From contig JAFGVV010000061.1 in NCBI GenBank assembly GCA_016937795.1, positions 1 through 34,028 of the forward strand: a DNA stretch of 34,028 nt, read 5' to 3'. A model generated the notes under the pieces. The model saw only the letters and a list, made by a program, of their open reading frames with translations, was not told the origin of the DNA and searched no databases. Position 1 is the stretch's first letter. The number at the start of each line of letters is the position of its first letter. Source of the DNA: Paludibacteraceae bacterium. Its GTDB lineage: Bacteria > Bacteroidota > Bacteroidia > Bacteroidales > Paludibacteraceae. The position numbers and the translations under genes were made by a program. This document shows, in pieces, positions 18,333-25,885 of this stretch.

Positions 18333-18398
18333 GTTGACCAATTTATCAGTACAAAATTTTGCCCATATCAAAAACAATAACATAAAACATAAAGTACA

Positions 18399-19241
18399 AT
18401 GAAAACAAACTACGAAGTGCGTTATGCATCGCATCCACAAGATGCCAAACAATACGACACCGCACGATTAAGAAAAGAATTTTTGGTTGAAAAGATCTTT
18501 ACAACTAATGAAGTAAACATGGTATATACACTATTTGACAGACTAGTTGTTGGTGGAGCAATGCCTGTAAACGAAACTTTAGTGCTTGAAGCCATCGATC
18601 CGTTAAAATCAGAATTTTTCCTCTCGCGTCGCGAACTTGGCACTTACAATGTGGGTGGTCCTGGAAAATTAACTGTAGATGGCGTGGTTTTCGAACTTAA
18701 TTTCAAAGAAGCGCTTTACCTTGGAGCCGGCGATCGCAAAGTGACTTTCGAAAGCATTGATGCTGCGAATCCTGCCAAGTTTTATTTTAACTCAGCCCCT
18801 GCGCACAAAACTTTCCCTGATCGTAAAGTGACAAAAGCAGATGCCATTGTAATGGAATTGGGATCACTCGAAACTGCTAACCATCGTAACATCAATAAAA
18901 TGCTGGTTTGCCAGGTGCTCGAAACCTGTCAGTTGCAAATGGGTATGACCGAGCTTGCCACAGGAAGTGTATGGAATACCATGCCTGCACACACACACAG
19001 CCGTCGTATGGAAGCATATTTCTATTTCGAAGTGCCCGAAGAACAAGCTGTTTGCCACTTTATGGGCGAACCAACCGAAACACGCCACATTTGGATGAAG
19101 GGCGATCAGGCAGTTATATCGCCCGAATGGTCGATTCACTCAGCGGCTGCTACAAGCAACTATACATTTATCTGGGGAATGGCCGGCGAAAACCTGGACT
19201 ACAGCGATCAGGAGTTCTCGAAAATTGTAGATTTAAAATAA
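18399..19241 (+). CDS. kduI: 5-dehydro-4-deoxy-D-glucuronate isomerase
   Basis: 280 residues. Converts 4-deoxy-L-threo-5-hexosulose uronate, the product of polyuronate lyases, to 3-deoxy-D-glycero-2,5-hexodiulosonate. The zinc-binding set fits: His198, His200 and Glu205 in HTHSRRME, and His247 in EWSIHSA. These are shifted by 2 from the E. coli residues as I recall them. No signal peptide; cytoplasmic. kduD follows after 88 bases, making the standard KduI-KduD pair for breakdown of pectin or glycosaminoglycan disaccharides. Confidence 0.97.
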   Translation: MKTNYEVRYASHPQDAKQYDTARLRKEFLVEKIFTTNEVNMVYTLFDRLVVGGAMPVNETLVLEAIDPLKSEFFLSRRELGTYNVGGPGKLTVDGVVFELNFKEALYLGAGDRKVTFESIDAANPAKFYFNSAPAHKTFPDRKVTKADAIVMELGSLETANHRNINKMLVCQVLETCQLQMGMTELATGSVWNTMPAHTHSRRMEAYFYFEVPEEQAVCHFMGEPTETRHIWMKGDQAVISPEWSIHSAAATSNYTFIWGMAGENLDYSDQEFSKIVDLK

Positions 19242-19329
19242 ATCTGCATTCGTCAACTCATATTTTTTTTCAAAAATAACACAAACTCCGGAGGATGCTA
19301 TTATATTCCGGAAAAAATATAATAAAATT

Positions 19330-20124
19330 ATGAATCCATTCGATTTAAAAGCTAAAATTGCTCTGGTTACCGGAGCTTCATATGGTATCGGATATGCCAT
19401 TGCCACCGGACTTGCTGGTGCAGGTGCGAAAATTGTTTTCAACGACATTAACCAGGACTTAGTGAACAAAGGACTTGAAGCTTATAAAGCAGAAGGTATT
19501 GAAGCAAAAGGTTATGTGTGCGACGTAACCAACGAAGCACAGGTAAATGAAATGGTAGCCACTATCGAAAAGGAAGTAGGAACCATCGACATACTTGTAA
19601 ACAATGCCGGCATTATCAAACGTATTCCGATGCACGAAATGACTGCTGCCGAATTCCGTCAGGTAATCGATATCGACCTCAATGGTCCGTTTATCGTAGC
19701 CAAAGCAGTTATTCCTTCGATGATGAAAAAACGCTCAGGAAAAATTATCAACATTTGCTCAATGATGAGTGAGCTGGGACGCGAAACTGTTTCGGCTTAT
19801 GCTGCTGCCAAAGGTGGACTGAAAATGCTTACCAAAAATATTGCTTCGGAATATGGTGAGTACAACATTCAATGTAACGGTCTTGGTCCGGGTTATATAG
19901 CAACTCCGCAAACAGCTCCATTGCGCGAAACTCAGGCTGATGGCTCACGTCATCCGTTCGATCAGTTTATCATAGCTAAAACTCCTGCAGCCCGCTGGGG
20001 AAATGCTGAAGACCTTGTAGGTCCGGCTATTTTCCTTTCTTCGGCTGCTTCTGACTTTGTTAATGGTCATGTGCTTTACGTGGATGGTGGAATTCTGGCT
20101 TATATCGGAAAACAACCCAAATAA
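19330..20124 (+). CDS. kduD: 2-dehydro-3-deoxy-D-gluconate 5-dehydrogenase (SDR family)
   Basis: 264 residues. Short-chain dehydrogenase that reduces 2,5-diketo-3-deoxygluconate to KDG after KduI. Cofactor-binding TGASYGIG is at 14-21, NNAG at 91-94, catalytic Ser144, Tyr157 and Lys161 (YAAAK). Close relatives are often annotated gluconate 5-dehydrogenase, but the adjacent kduI favours KduD. The preceding 88-base gap holds a small TCCGGA inverted repeat and no clear promoter. A KDG kinase and aldolase are not in the window. Confidence 0.93.
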   Translation: MNPFDLKAKIALVTGASYGIGYAIATGLAGAGAKIVFNDINQDLVNKGLEAYKAEGIEAKGYVCDVTNEAQVNEMVATIEKEVGTIDILVNNAGIIKRIPMHEMTAAEFRQVIDIDLNGPFIVAKAVIPSMMKKRSGKIINICSMMSELGRETVSAYAAAKGGLKMLTKNIASEYGEYNIQCNGLGPGYIATPQTAPLRETQADGSRHPFDQFIIAKTPAARWGNAEDLVGPAIFLSSAASDFVNGHVLYVDGGILAYIGKQPK

Positions 20125-20207
20125 AATGCAATTCGGGAAACAAGTAACCGGAATCAAAAAATTAAAACATAATTTCCTTCCTGTTATTTAAAAACCCATA
20201 AAATAAT

Positions 20208-20215
20208 TATTTTTG
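20208..20215 (+). promoter_or_regulatory. Probable -7 element of the DUF4861 gene
   Basis: TATTTTTG fits TAnnTTTG. The -33 region has no clear TTG. Predicted start is inside the left arm of the hairpin at 20216-20247, 70 bases before the ATG. Confidence 0.45.
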
Positions 20216-20254
20216 CAAACGGGTAAGCATATTTGTTTGCCCGTTTGTTTTTAT
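20216..20254 (+). terminator. Hairpin with T-run after kduD / in the DUF4861 leader
   Basis: CAAACGGG (20216-20223) pairs with CCCGTTTG (20240-20247). The inner AAGCA/TGTTT pairs extend the stem, and a T-rich tail follows. It looks like an intrinsic terminator 91 bases beyond kduD, but it overlaps the likely start of the next transcript. Confidence 0.6.
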
Positions 20255-20284
20255 CTATCAATGTAACAATTTAAATATTACAGC

Positions 20285-21412
20285 ATGAAGAAATTATTTT
20301 TAATGCTTTTGGCTATTGGCACGTTTACATCCTGTAGTTCGTTGTCGAAAACTATCACCGTCACAAACAATGCTGATTTTGCACGAAAAGGCGAAATGGT
20401 AGAAGTTCGTTTGGCCGATTTGCAAATAAACCCTGCAAAAACCACATTTATTTTGAAAAATCAGGATAAAGAAGTCGCGTATCAAATTGTAAATAAGCAA
20501 AATGCAAACGAAGCACTTATGATTTTTCAAGCCTCTGTAAATGCTGGCGAAAAAGCTGTTTTCGAAATTTCGAAAGCTAAACCGGCAGCTGTGAAACCAC
20601 TGACTTTTGCCCGTCAGGTACCCGAACGTAAGGACGACTTTGCGTGGGAAAACGATTTAGCCGGTTATCGCATGTACGGACCTGCTTTGGCTAACGAAAA
20701 CCCGAGCAATGGTGTTGATTTGTGGCTTAAACGTACTTCGGAACTGGTGGTCGACAAACGTTATCACGACGAGCTTGTAAACGGAAAATCATATCATATC
20801 GATCACGGTGACGGACTCGACTGCTACAAAGTGGGTCATACACTTGGCGCTGGCGGCATATCGCCTTATGTAAATGATAAACTTTGGGTTGGTAATTTTT
20901 ACAACAGTTATCGTGTGATTGAAAACGGCCCACTTCGTTCGGTTTTTGAATTGAAATACAATGCTGTAAATATCGATGGTGAGACTTATAGTCAAACACT
21001 TACAATTACTTCGGATGCAGGATCTTTACTAAACAAAGCAATCGTAAAATTCGAAGGAGCCGATAAAGAAATGAAACTTGCCGGAGGAATTTTTATTCAC
21101 GATGGAAAAGGTTCGATAAAGGACAATGCCTACAAAGGATTTATTGCTTATGCCGAAAATGCAGTTTCGGATGCAGGAGTTCCTTCAGGCAGAAATTATG
21201 TGGGTGTTTTGATTCCAAAAGGTGCAACCGAATCGCAAAAGGACAAGGAACATGTGTTGATTATGACCGACTACAAACCAGGCACCGAATTCACTTACTA
21301 TTTTGGTGGAGGCTGGAGTAAATGGGGATTTCCCACTGATGCAGACTGGTTTAAAGCCATGCAAACATTCAGCAACAAACTGCAATCGCCATTAAAAGTG
21401 GAAATAGAATAA
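20285..21412 (+). CDS. DUF4861 family lipoprotein
   Basis: 375 residues. Lipoprotein signal MKKLFLMLLAIGTFTSC with Cys17. The mature protein is beta-rich: an N-terminal strand domain (about 20-105, TVTNNADFARKGEMVEV), then the DUF4861 core with FAWENDLAGYRMYGPAL, DVWLKR-like VDLWLKRTSELV, YHIDHGDGLDCYKVGHTLGAGGI, and a C-terminal TYYFGGGWSKWG. DUF4861 proteins recur next to pectin and uronate genes in Bacteroidota, which fits kduI-kduD upstream. The conserved HxDHGDGxD segment with nearby His suggests a possible metal or substrate site, but the activity is unknown to me. Probably periplasmic or outer-membrane attached. Same strand as kduD, with possible own promoter. Confidence 0.85.
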   Translation: MKKLFLMLLAIGTFTSCSSLSKTITVTNNADFARKGEMVEVRLADLQINPAKTTFILKNQDKEVAYQIVNKQNANEALMIFQASVNAGEKAVFEISKAKPAAVKPLTFARQVPERKDDFAWENDLAGYRMYGPALANENPSNGVDLWLKRTSELVVDKRYHDELVNGKSYHIDHGDGLDCYKVGHTLGAGGISPYVNDKLWVGNFYNSYRVIENGPLRSVFELKYNAVNIDGETYSQTLTITSDAGSLLNKAIVKFEGADKEMKLAGGIFIHDGKGSIKDNAYKGFIAYAENAVSDAGVPSGRNYVGVLIPKGATESQKDKEHVLIMTDYKPGTEFTYYFGGGWSKWGFPTDADWFKAMQTFSNKLQSPLKVEIE

Positions 21413-21432
21413 TCATTATCAGAACTATTATT

Positions 21433-21479
21433 AAAAAAAAAACAGACCGTTGAATTTTCTTCAACAGTCTGTTTTTTTT
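21433..21479. terminator. Bidirectional terminator between the DUF4861 and zinc-ribbon genes
   Basis: A-run, AACAGACCGTTGAA / TTCAACAGTCTGTT with a 5-base loop, then T-run. The stop codon of the minus-strand gene (21478-21480) overlaps the T-run. Confidence 0.9.
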
Positions 21480-21684
21480 AGTATTTTACAAGTGCATTTT
21501 TTGAACCTTTCCACGAACAGCCCAAACAATAAAGCACTGTGAGGTCGTAACCTTCGAGTGACTGATCGGGATGTAATGGTTCAACTACAAATTGCTCGTT
21601 TACAGTCACAACCACCGAATCACCCGATTCATTTTTCACCCGAAAGCGACCTACTTTACATTGGGGACAAAGTTTCTTTGACAT
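21478..21684 (-). CDS. Small zinc-ribbon protein of unknown function
   Basis: 68 residues from the ATG at 21684. An upstream start at 21744 would overlap ftsE by 56 bases and adds no family-like sequence. Two CxxC pairs, CPQC (Cys6, Cys9) and CLGC (Cys53, Cys56), make a zinc ribbon; the 43 residues between them look like beta strands (DSVVVTVNEQFVV). It starts 4 bases after the ftsE stop, so it is probably translated from the ftsE transcript. I do not recognise a named family. It could be a nucleic-acid or protein-binding adaptor, but nothing in the sequence decides this. Confidence 0.75.
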   Translation of the reverse strand: MSKKLCPQCKVGRFRVKNESGDSVVVTVNEQFVVEPLHPDQSLEGYDLTVLYCLGCSWKGSKNALVKY

Positions 21685-21688
21685 CTTT

Positions 21689-22546
21689 CTAAATTTCTGA
21701 ATCTGATTTTGTTTCTTCTTCAGTTTGTAAAGGTGCGTCAACATCCGATCTTTCGTTCACAGGTACAAAACCAGTTTCAGGATTATGATCGTCGTCCACG
21801 ATCACAGTTTTTTCAACCACCATATCATTGTCGGCAATCACTTTCAGGCGCACAAGGTCAAGGCCTTTGAGATTTTCCATCTCATGCAATTTCTGGTCTT
21901 CGAAACGAAGAATTCTTCCCGGAAACATTTCAATCCAACTCAGATTGTGAGTAGCCATCATTACTGTTGTACCTGATTTACATATATTGTACAACAACTC
22001 AATGAGTTGCTGACCGGTTTCAGGATCAAGATTTCCTGTAGGCTCATCGGCTATAATTATTTCGGGCGAATTAAGCAAAGCACGTGCGATAACAATACGC
22101 TGTTGCTCGCCTCCCGAAAGCTGATGAGGCATTTTGTAACCTTTATTGGCCATTCCTACCTGCTTTAACACCTGTGCAATTTGCTCGGCAATAGCTTCTT
22201 TGTCTTTCCATCCTGTGGCACGAAGTACAAAGTCGAGATTGTCGTTTACAGTACGGTCGGTAAGCAGCTGAAAATCCTGAAATACAATGCCAATTTTGCG
22301 GCGCAGGTAAGGCAGTTCACGTGTACGTAAAGCTGTGAGGTCGTAACCAAGTACACCTGCCGCACCACTTTCGATAGGCAATTCGTTGTAAATTGACTTC
22401 AAAAGTGAGCTTTTTCCACTCCCTACTTTACCAAGCAAATAAATAAATTCACCCGAATGAACCTCAAGATTTACATTTTTGAGAACCTGTAATTCCTGTT
22501 GATACAAGTTTACACCTACATATTTAATCAGCAGCTTTTTAGCCAT
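21689..22546 (-). CDS. ftsE: FtsE-like cell division ABC transporter ATP-binding protein
   Basis: 285 residues. Walker [10 protein letters not shown] (39-47), Q-loop FQDF, signature LSGGEQQR (143-150), Walker B IIIADEP with the catalytic Glu at 168, and the switch His200. The [12 protein letters not shown] form and size of the core fit FtsE, which with FtsX regulates peptidoglycan hydrolysis at the septum. After residue ~225 there is a ~60-residue acidic extension ([21 protein letters not shown]) absent from E. coli FtsE. No ftsX is next to it; in Bacteroidota it is commonly elsewhere. Other ABC ATPases of the LolD/MacB type are the main alternative. A weak promoter (GACATTTG) may lie in the 63-base gap upstream. 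Confidence 0.85.
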   Translation of the reverse strand: MAKKLLIKYVGVNLYQQELQVLKNVNLEVHSGEFIYLLGKVGSGKSSLLKSIYNELPIESGAAGVLGYDLTALRTRELPYLRRKIGIVFQDFQLLTDRTVNDNLDFVLRATGWKDKEAIAEQIAQVLKQVGMANKGYKMPHQLSGGEQQRIVIARALLNSPEIIIADEPTGNLDPETGQQLIELLYNICKSGTTVMMATHNLSWIEMFPGRILRFEDQKLHEMENLKGLDLVRLKVIADNDMVVEKTVIVDDDHNPETGFVPVNERSDVDAPLQTEEETKSDSEI

Positions 22547-22609
22547 TTTGGGAAATTTTATTTTTTGAGAAAATCAAATGTCTGTTTTTCAGAACGCAAT
22601 CAACATATA

Positions 22610-23203
22610 CTATTTATGTCTCTTTTTCAGTTCGCGACCAATATCGTCGAGCGAATAACCTTTGGAACGCAACAACACAATAAGGTGATACACAAGGTCG
22701 GAAGCTTCGTAAAGAAATCCTTCTTCGGTGCCATTTGTAGCTTCAATCACAGTTTCCACAGCCTCTTCACCCACTTTTTGTGCCATGCGGTTGATGCCTT
22801 TATTGAACAATGAGGTGGTATACGAACCTTCAGGCATTTCGGCATGACGCACTTCGATAAATTCCTGCAAAAATTTCAGAAAACTAATGTCTCCCTGATT
22901 GCTTTCGCCCCAACAAGTATCAGTTCCGGTATGGCATACAGGTCCTACAGGAATTACTTTTATCAACAAAGTATCATTGTCGCAGTCCACATTAACAGAC
23001 TTCACGTTCAGAAAGTTACCACTCTCCTCTCCTTTTGTCCACAAGCGGTCTTTTGTACGGCTAAAAAATGTAACCTGACCCGTTTCCTGTGTTTTTTTCA
23101 AGGCTTCCTCGTTCATATAACCGAGCATAAGCACTTTGGAGGTCATATAGTCCTGAATAATAGCAGGAACCAAACCATTTGATTTTGAGAAATCTATATT
23201 CAT
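22610..23203 (-). CDS. hisIE: Bifunctional phosphoribosyl-AMP cyclohydrolase / phosphoribosyl-ATP pyrophosphatase
   Basis: 197 residues. Catalyses the second and third steps of histidine synthesis. HisI domain (1-105): metal-binding DCDND (73-77) and the zinc cysteines Cys74, Cys90 and Cys97 (PVCHTGTDTCW). HisE domain (about 106-197): GEEAVE (145-150) and DLVYHLIVLL. Cytoplasmic. No other his gene is in the window, and nadD and ftsE on either side are unrelated. Preceded by its own promoter. Confidence 0.96.
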   Translation of the reverse strand: MNIDFSKSNGLVPAIIQDYMTSKVLMLGYMNEEALKKTQETGQVTFFSRTKDRLWTKGEESGNFLNVKSVNVDCDNDTLLIKVIPVGPVCHTGTDTCWGESNQGDISFLKFLQEFIEVRHAEMPEGSYTTSLFNKGINRMAQKVGEEAVETVIEATNGTEEGFLYEASDLVYHLIVLLRSKGYSLDDIGRELKKRHK

Positions 23204-23233
23204 ATTGTATATTAATTATCAGATTGAGAACTG

Positions 23234-23264
23234 CGAAAATACAAAAAATAGCTCAGAATGACAA
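23234..23264 (-). promoter_or_regulatory. Promoter of hisIE
   Basis: Minus-strand TATTTTCG (23234-23241), one base from TAnnTTTG, with TTG (23262-23264) exactly 20 bp upstream. The start codon is 31 bases downstream. Confidence 0.55.
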
Positions 23265-23274
23265 GCGGGTAATG

Positions 23275-23354
23275 TGTTTCGCGTTTCAAGGTTTCAAGGT
23301 TCCAAATTTCAGGTTCAATTTTCTTGTCTGCCCGTCCCCTTGTTTCCTCGTTTC
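23275..23354. repeat. Intergenic low-complexity repeat tract
   Basis: Between nadD and hisIE. Tandem-like words TTTCAAGG-TTTCAAGG-TTCCAAATTTCAGG are followed by CCCGTCCCCTTGTTTCCTCGTTTCC. Its base composition and wording are unlike the flanking genes. It resembles the short dispersed intergenic elements of Bacteroidota as I recall them; copy number in this genome cannot be seen. Confidence 0.4.
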
Positions 23355-23933
23355 CTACTCTTCGTACAATCCATTTTCCTGAATGAACGCAATTACTTCC
23401 GGTTCGAGCCACTCATCAACAGGTTGATTTTGAGCAAATGCACTGCGTATTTCAGTGGATGAAATATCATAAAATGGCGTTGGCAAAAGCTTCATTTGCG
23501 GAAAATGCTGCGCCACAGTTTCGAAATCGTAACCACGACGCGGATACACCAAAACGCTGTATTTTTCGAGAATTTCGGGGTAATCTTTCCACTTATCGAA
23601 AACCAGTGCATTGTCGCTGCCAATGAGCAAAGTAAAGGTGTGCTCAGGATACATTTTGCTAAGTACATTCAGCGTATCAATGCTATACGAAGGAACAGGC
23701 ATATCGAACTCCACATCGCTGGCTTTTATGCCTTTACGATTACTGATAGCTGCAATCACCATATCGAGCCGCAAAAAATGATCAATCAGTTCTTTTTGCT
23801 CTTTCAGTGGATTACATGGCGACACCACCAACCAAACTTCATCGGCCAGCTGTTGATCAATCACATATTCAGCCAGTTGAAGATGTCCTTTGTGAATGGG
23901 ATTGAACGATCCTGAGTAAACAGCGATATTCAT
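23355..23933 (-). CDS. nadD: Nicotinate-nucleotide adenylyltransferase
   Basis: 192 residues. Joins nicotinate mononucleotide and ATP to deamido-NAD in NAD synthesis. Nucleotidyltransferase motif GSFNPIHKGH at 8-17, substrate region VVSPCNPLKEQ (36-46), and the C-terminal ISSTEIR (157-163). Cytoplasmic. The gmk stop is 4 bases upstream of its start, so the two are almost certainly one transcript; yicC probably leads it. Confidence 0.96.
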   Translation of the reverse strand: MNIAVYSGSFNPIHKGHLQLAEYVIDQQLADEVWLVVSPCNPLKEQKELIDHFLRLDMVIAAISNRKGIKASDVEFDMPVPSYSIDTLNVLSKMYPEHTFTLLIGSDNALVFDKWKDYPEILEKYSVLVYPRRGYDFETVAQHFPQMKLLPTPFYDISSTEIRSAFAQNQPVDEWLEPEVIAFIQENGLYEE

Positions 23934-23937
23934 TTTT

Positions 23938-24504
23938 TTATTTGCTTAAAAAATTGGAAATTACTTTTTCGGCCTCCGTTTTGGCTTTTTCGAGGTCGTC
24001 GTTTACAATCACCACATCAAAGCGCGGAGCAAAACTCATTTCGTATTCAGCTTTATCCACACGTTTGTCGATCATTTCAACCGTATCCGTTCCGCGTCCC
24101 TGCAAGCGTTCGCGCAACACATCCACCGAAGGCGGCGCTATAAACACAGCCAAAGCTCTGTCGCCATATTCATTCTTAATATTCAGTCCGCCAACCACAT
24201 CAATATCGAAAACCACATTTTTGTTTTCGGAACTTATACGATCGACTTCGCTACGCAAAGTACCATAAAATTTCCCGGGATAAACTTCTTCGTATTCCAG
24301 AAATTCATTGTTTGCAATTTTAGCACGAAATTCGTCTTCACTCAAAAAATAGTATTCCACACCGTGTTTTTCGGTGCCACGGGGCGGACGACTTGTAGCC
24401 GAAATGGAAAATTCCATTCCAAAATTACATTTTAAAAGATGTTGTACCAAAGTACTTTTGCCTGCACCCGAAGGAGCCGAAAAAATAATCAGCTTAGCGC
24501 TCAT
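23938..24504 (-). CDS. gmk: Guanylate kinase
   Basis: 188 residues, standard length. Phosphorylates GMP to GDP. P-loop SAPSGAGKST at 9-18, GMP-binding SRPPRGTEKHGVEYYF near 38-53, and the conserved DIDVVGG. Sits between yicC and nadD, an order common in Bacteroidota; yicC-gmk linkage is widespread in bacteria. Confidence 0.97.
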   Translation of the reverse strand: MSAKLIIFSAPSGAGKSTLVQHLLKCNFGMEFSISATSRPPRGTEKHGVEYYFLSEDEFRAKIANNEFLEYEEVYPGKFYGTLRSEVDRISSENKNVVFDIDVVGGLNIKNEYGDRALAVFIAPPSVDVLRERLQGRGTDTVEMIDKRVDKAEYEMSFAPRFDVVIVNDDLEKAKTEAEKVISNFLSK

Positions 24505-24564
24505 AAAAATTTTATATACCGTATTTATTTAAAAGACAAATCACCCGTTAATGAGTGGGATTGA

Positions 24565-24602
24565 ACCCAAAACCAATCACGAATTACTAATTAACTAGTC
24601 AC
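24565..24602. repeat. AT-rich short intergenic element between gmk and yicC
   Basis: The tract CACGAATTACTAATTAACTAG followed by CACTAA (split here to stay short) is built of near-repeated ATTA/CTAATTA words inside the yicC-gmk gap of 102 bases. It looks like one of the ATTACTAATT-type dispersed elements I associate with Bacteroidota. Copies elsewhere cannot be checked. Confidence 0.3.
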
Positions 24603-24606
24603 TAAA

Positions 24607-25482
24607 CTATAACACATTCAACACCTGTTCCTTTATTTGCTCCAAATCGTCTTTCATAGCCACTACAATTTTCTGCATTTCGCTATGATTCGATTTTGAG
24701 CCTAAAGTATTGATTTCACGACCAATTTCCTGCGCAATAAAGCCAAGTTTTTTGCCCGGCGCTTTTTCGTTTTGCATTGTTTCGATAAAATAATCGAGAT
24801 GATTGCGCAGACGTACTTTCTCTTCGTTTACGTCGAGTTTCTCGATATAAAAAATCAACTCCTGTTCCAATCGGTTATTGTCGTAATCGATTTTTTCGGA
24901 CAAAGCCTGAAGATTTTCCTGGAGACGGGTTTTAATTTTTTCAACTCTTTCCTGTTCGAAAGGTTCAATTTGTGTCAGCAATTCGCCGATATGCGCAATG
25001 CGTGCATTGAAAACAGCCTCGAGCGATTTACCTTCCTGAACACGAAACTCACGAAGCTGATTCACTGCTTCGGCAATGGTTTTGCGAATTTCGAGCCATT
25101 CATTTTCATCCAGTTCTATTGTTTCAGTTTTCATTGTATCGGGCAAACGAAGCAATACTTCGAACCAGTTCGAAGGCACCTGAATACCAATATTCTCTGA
25201 AAGCTGACGAATTTGCTGATAATATGATTCAATCACCGACTGATTGATTTGAGTCACCGATTCCTTGCCCGAATTATCGACATACAGCGCAAAATCAACT
25301 TTACCACGCTCTACCTGCTGCGATAGTTCATTGCGAATTTCGATATCTTTTTCGCGATATAGTCCCGACACACGGGTCGAAACATCGAGTTGTTTACTGT
25401 TCAGCGATTTGATTTCCACCACAATTTTTTTGTTGGCATACTCGCAGGTGGCTTTTCCGAAGCCTGTCATCGATTGAATCAT
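24607..25482 (-). CDS. YicC/YloC family endoribonuclease
   Basis: 291 residues, family-typical. N-terminal MIQSMTGFGKA and the C-terminal DUF1732 segment with GKKLGFIAQEIGREINTLGSK are both diagnostic. Family members cleave RNA and affect sRNA turnover (YicC with RyhB in E. coli). Middle part is helical with charged coiled-coil-like stretches (about 150-230). First gene of the yicC-gmk-nadD unit, with its own promoter at 25514-25521. Confidence 0.95.
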   Translation of the reverse strand: MIQSMTGFGKATCEYANKKIVVEIKSLNSKQLDVSTRVSGLYREKDIEIRNELSQQVERGKVDFALYVDNSGKESVTQINQSVIESYYQQIRQLSENIGIQVPSNWFEVLLRLPDTMKTETIELDENEWLEIRKTIAEAVNQLREFRVQEGKSLEAVFNARIAHIGELLTQIEPFEQERVEKIKTRLQENLQALSEKIDYDNNRLEQELIFYIEKLDVNEEKVRLRNHLDYFIETMQNEKAPGKKLGFIAQEIGREINTLGSKSNHSEMQKIVVAMKDDLEQIKEQVLNVL

Positions 25483-25885
25483 AATGCTTTGTTTGTTTTA
25501 ATAATTATGCATGCAAAAGTACAAATTATATTTTTAAGGAAAGGCAGAATAGACGTATTATTATGGAATAAATGGTATAGGATTTTGCTAAAGGCTAATT
25601 TTGGATCAGACTATTCAGTTTAAAAATTAACAAATTAAAAGATTAATATGTTTTTACTTTCGTACCATAGCAGTTTCAAATGCCAGCATCATGTCGTTGT
25701 ATTTAATTCTTATTTAAACCACACTATATATTTCATTCCGTAAACTAAAACATTTATTAGCTTTCAGTTTATAGATATTATTCTTATCTTTGTCAGAATT
25801 TTACCGAGCAACAGACATTCCGCTGTTCGGTCATTATGCAACTAAATCAAAGAACTCATCATAAATAATTTATTCTCAATACAAA
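25483..25885. promoter_or_regulatory. Divergent intergenic region between yicC and trpB
   Basis: 403 bases. Minus-strand TACTTTTG (25514-25521) for yicC. Plus-strand TATCTTTG (25785-25792) for trpB, with TTT at 25762-25764 20 bp upstream in the -33 position. A leader hairpin follows at 25803-25831. The rest is AT-rich without other features I can support. Confidence 0.55.
25803..25831 (+). promoter_or_regulatory. Hairpin in the trpB leader
   Basis: ACCG-AGC-AACAG ... CTGTT-CGGT: two short stems with an AGC bulge, right after the predicted transcription start and 54 bases before the start codon. It has no T-run. I see no Trp-rich leader peptide, so classical attenuation is not supported. Confidence 0.4.

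Noticed and set aside
24550..24580. tRNA T-arm-like stretch (minus GGGTTCAATCCC) between yicC and gmk
   Set aside because: Only a 3-bp GGG/CCC stem and a TTCAAT-like loop; no acceptor, D or anticodon arm around it, so no tRNA or clear remnant.
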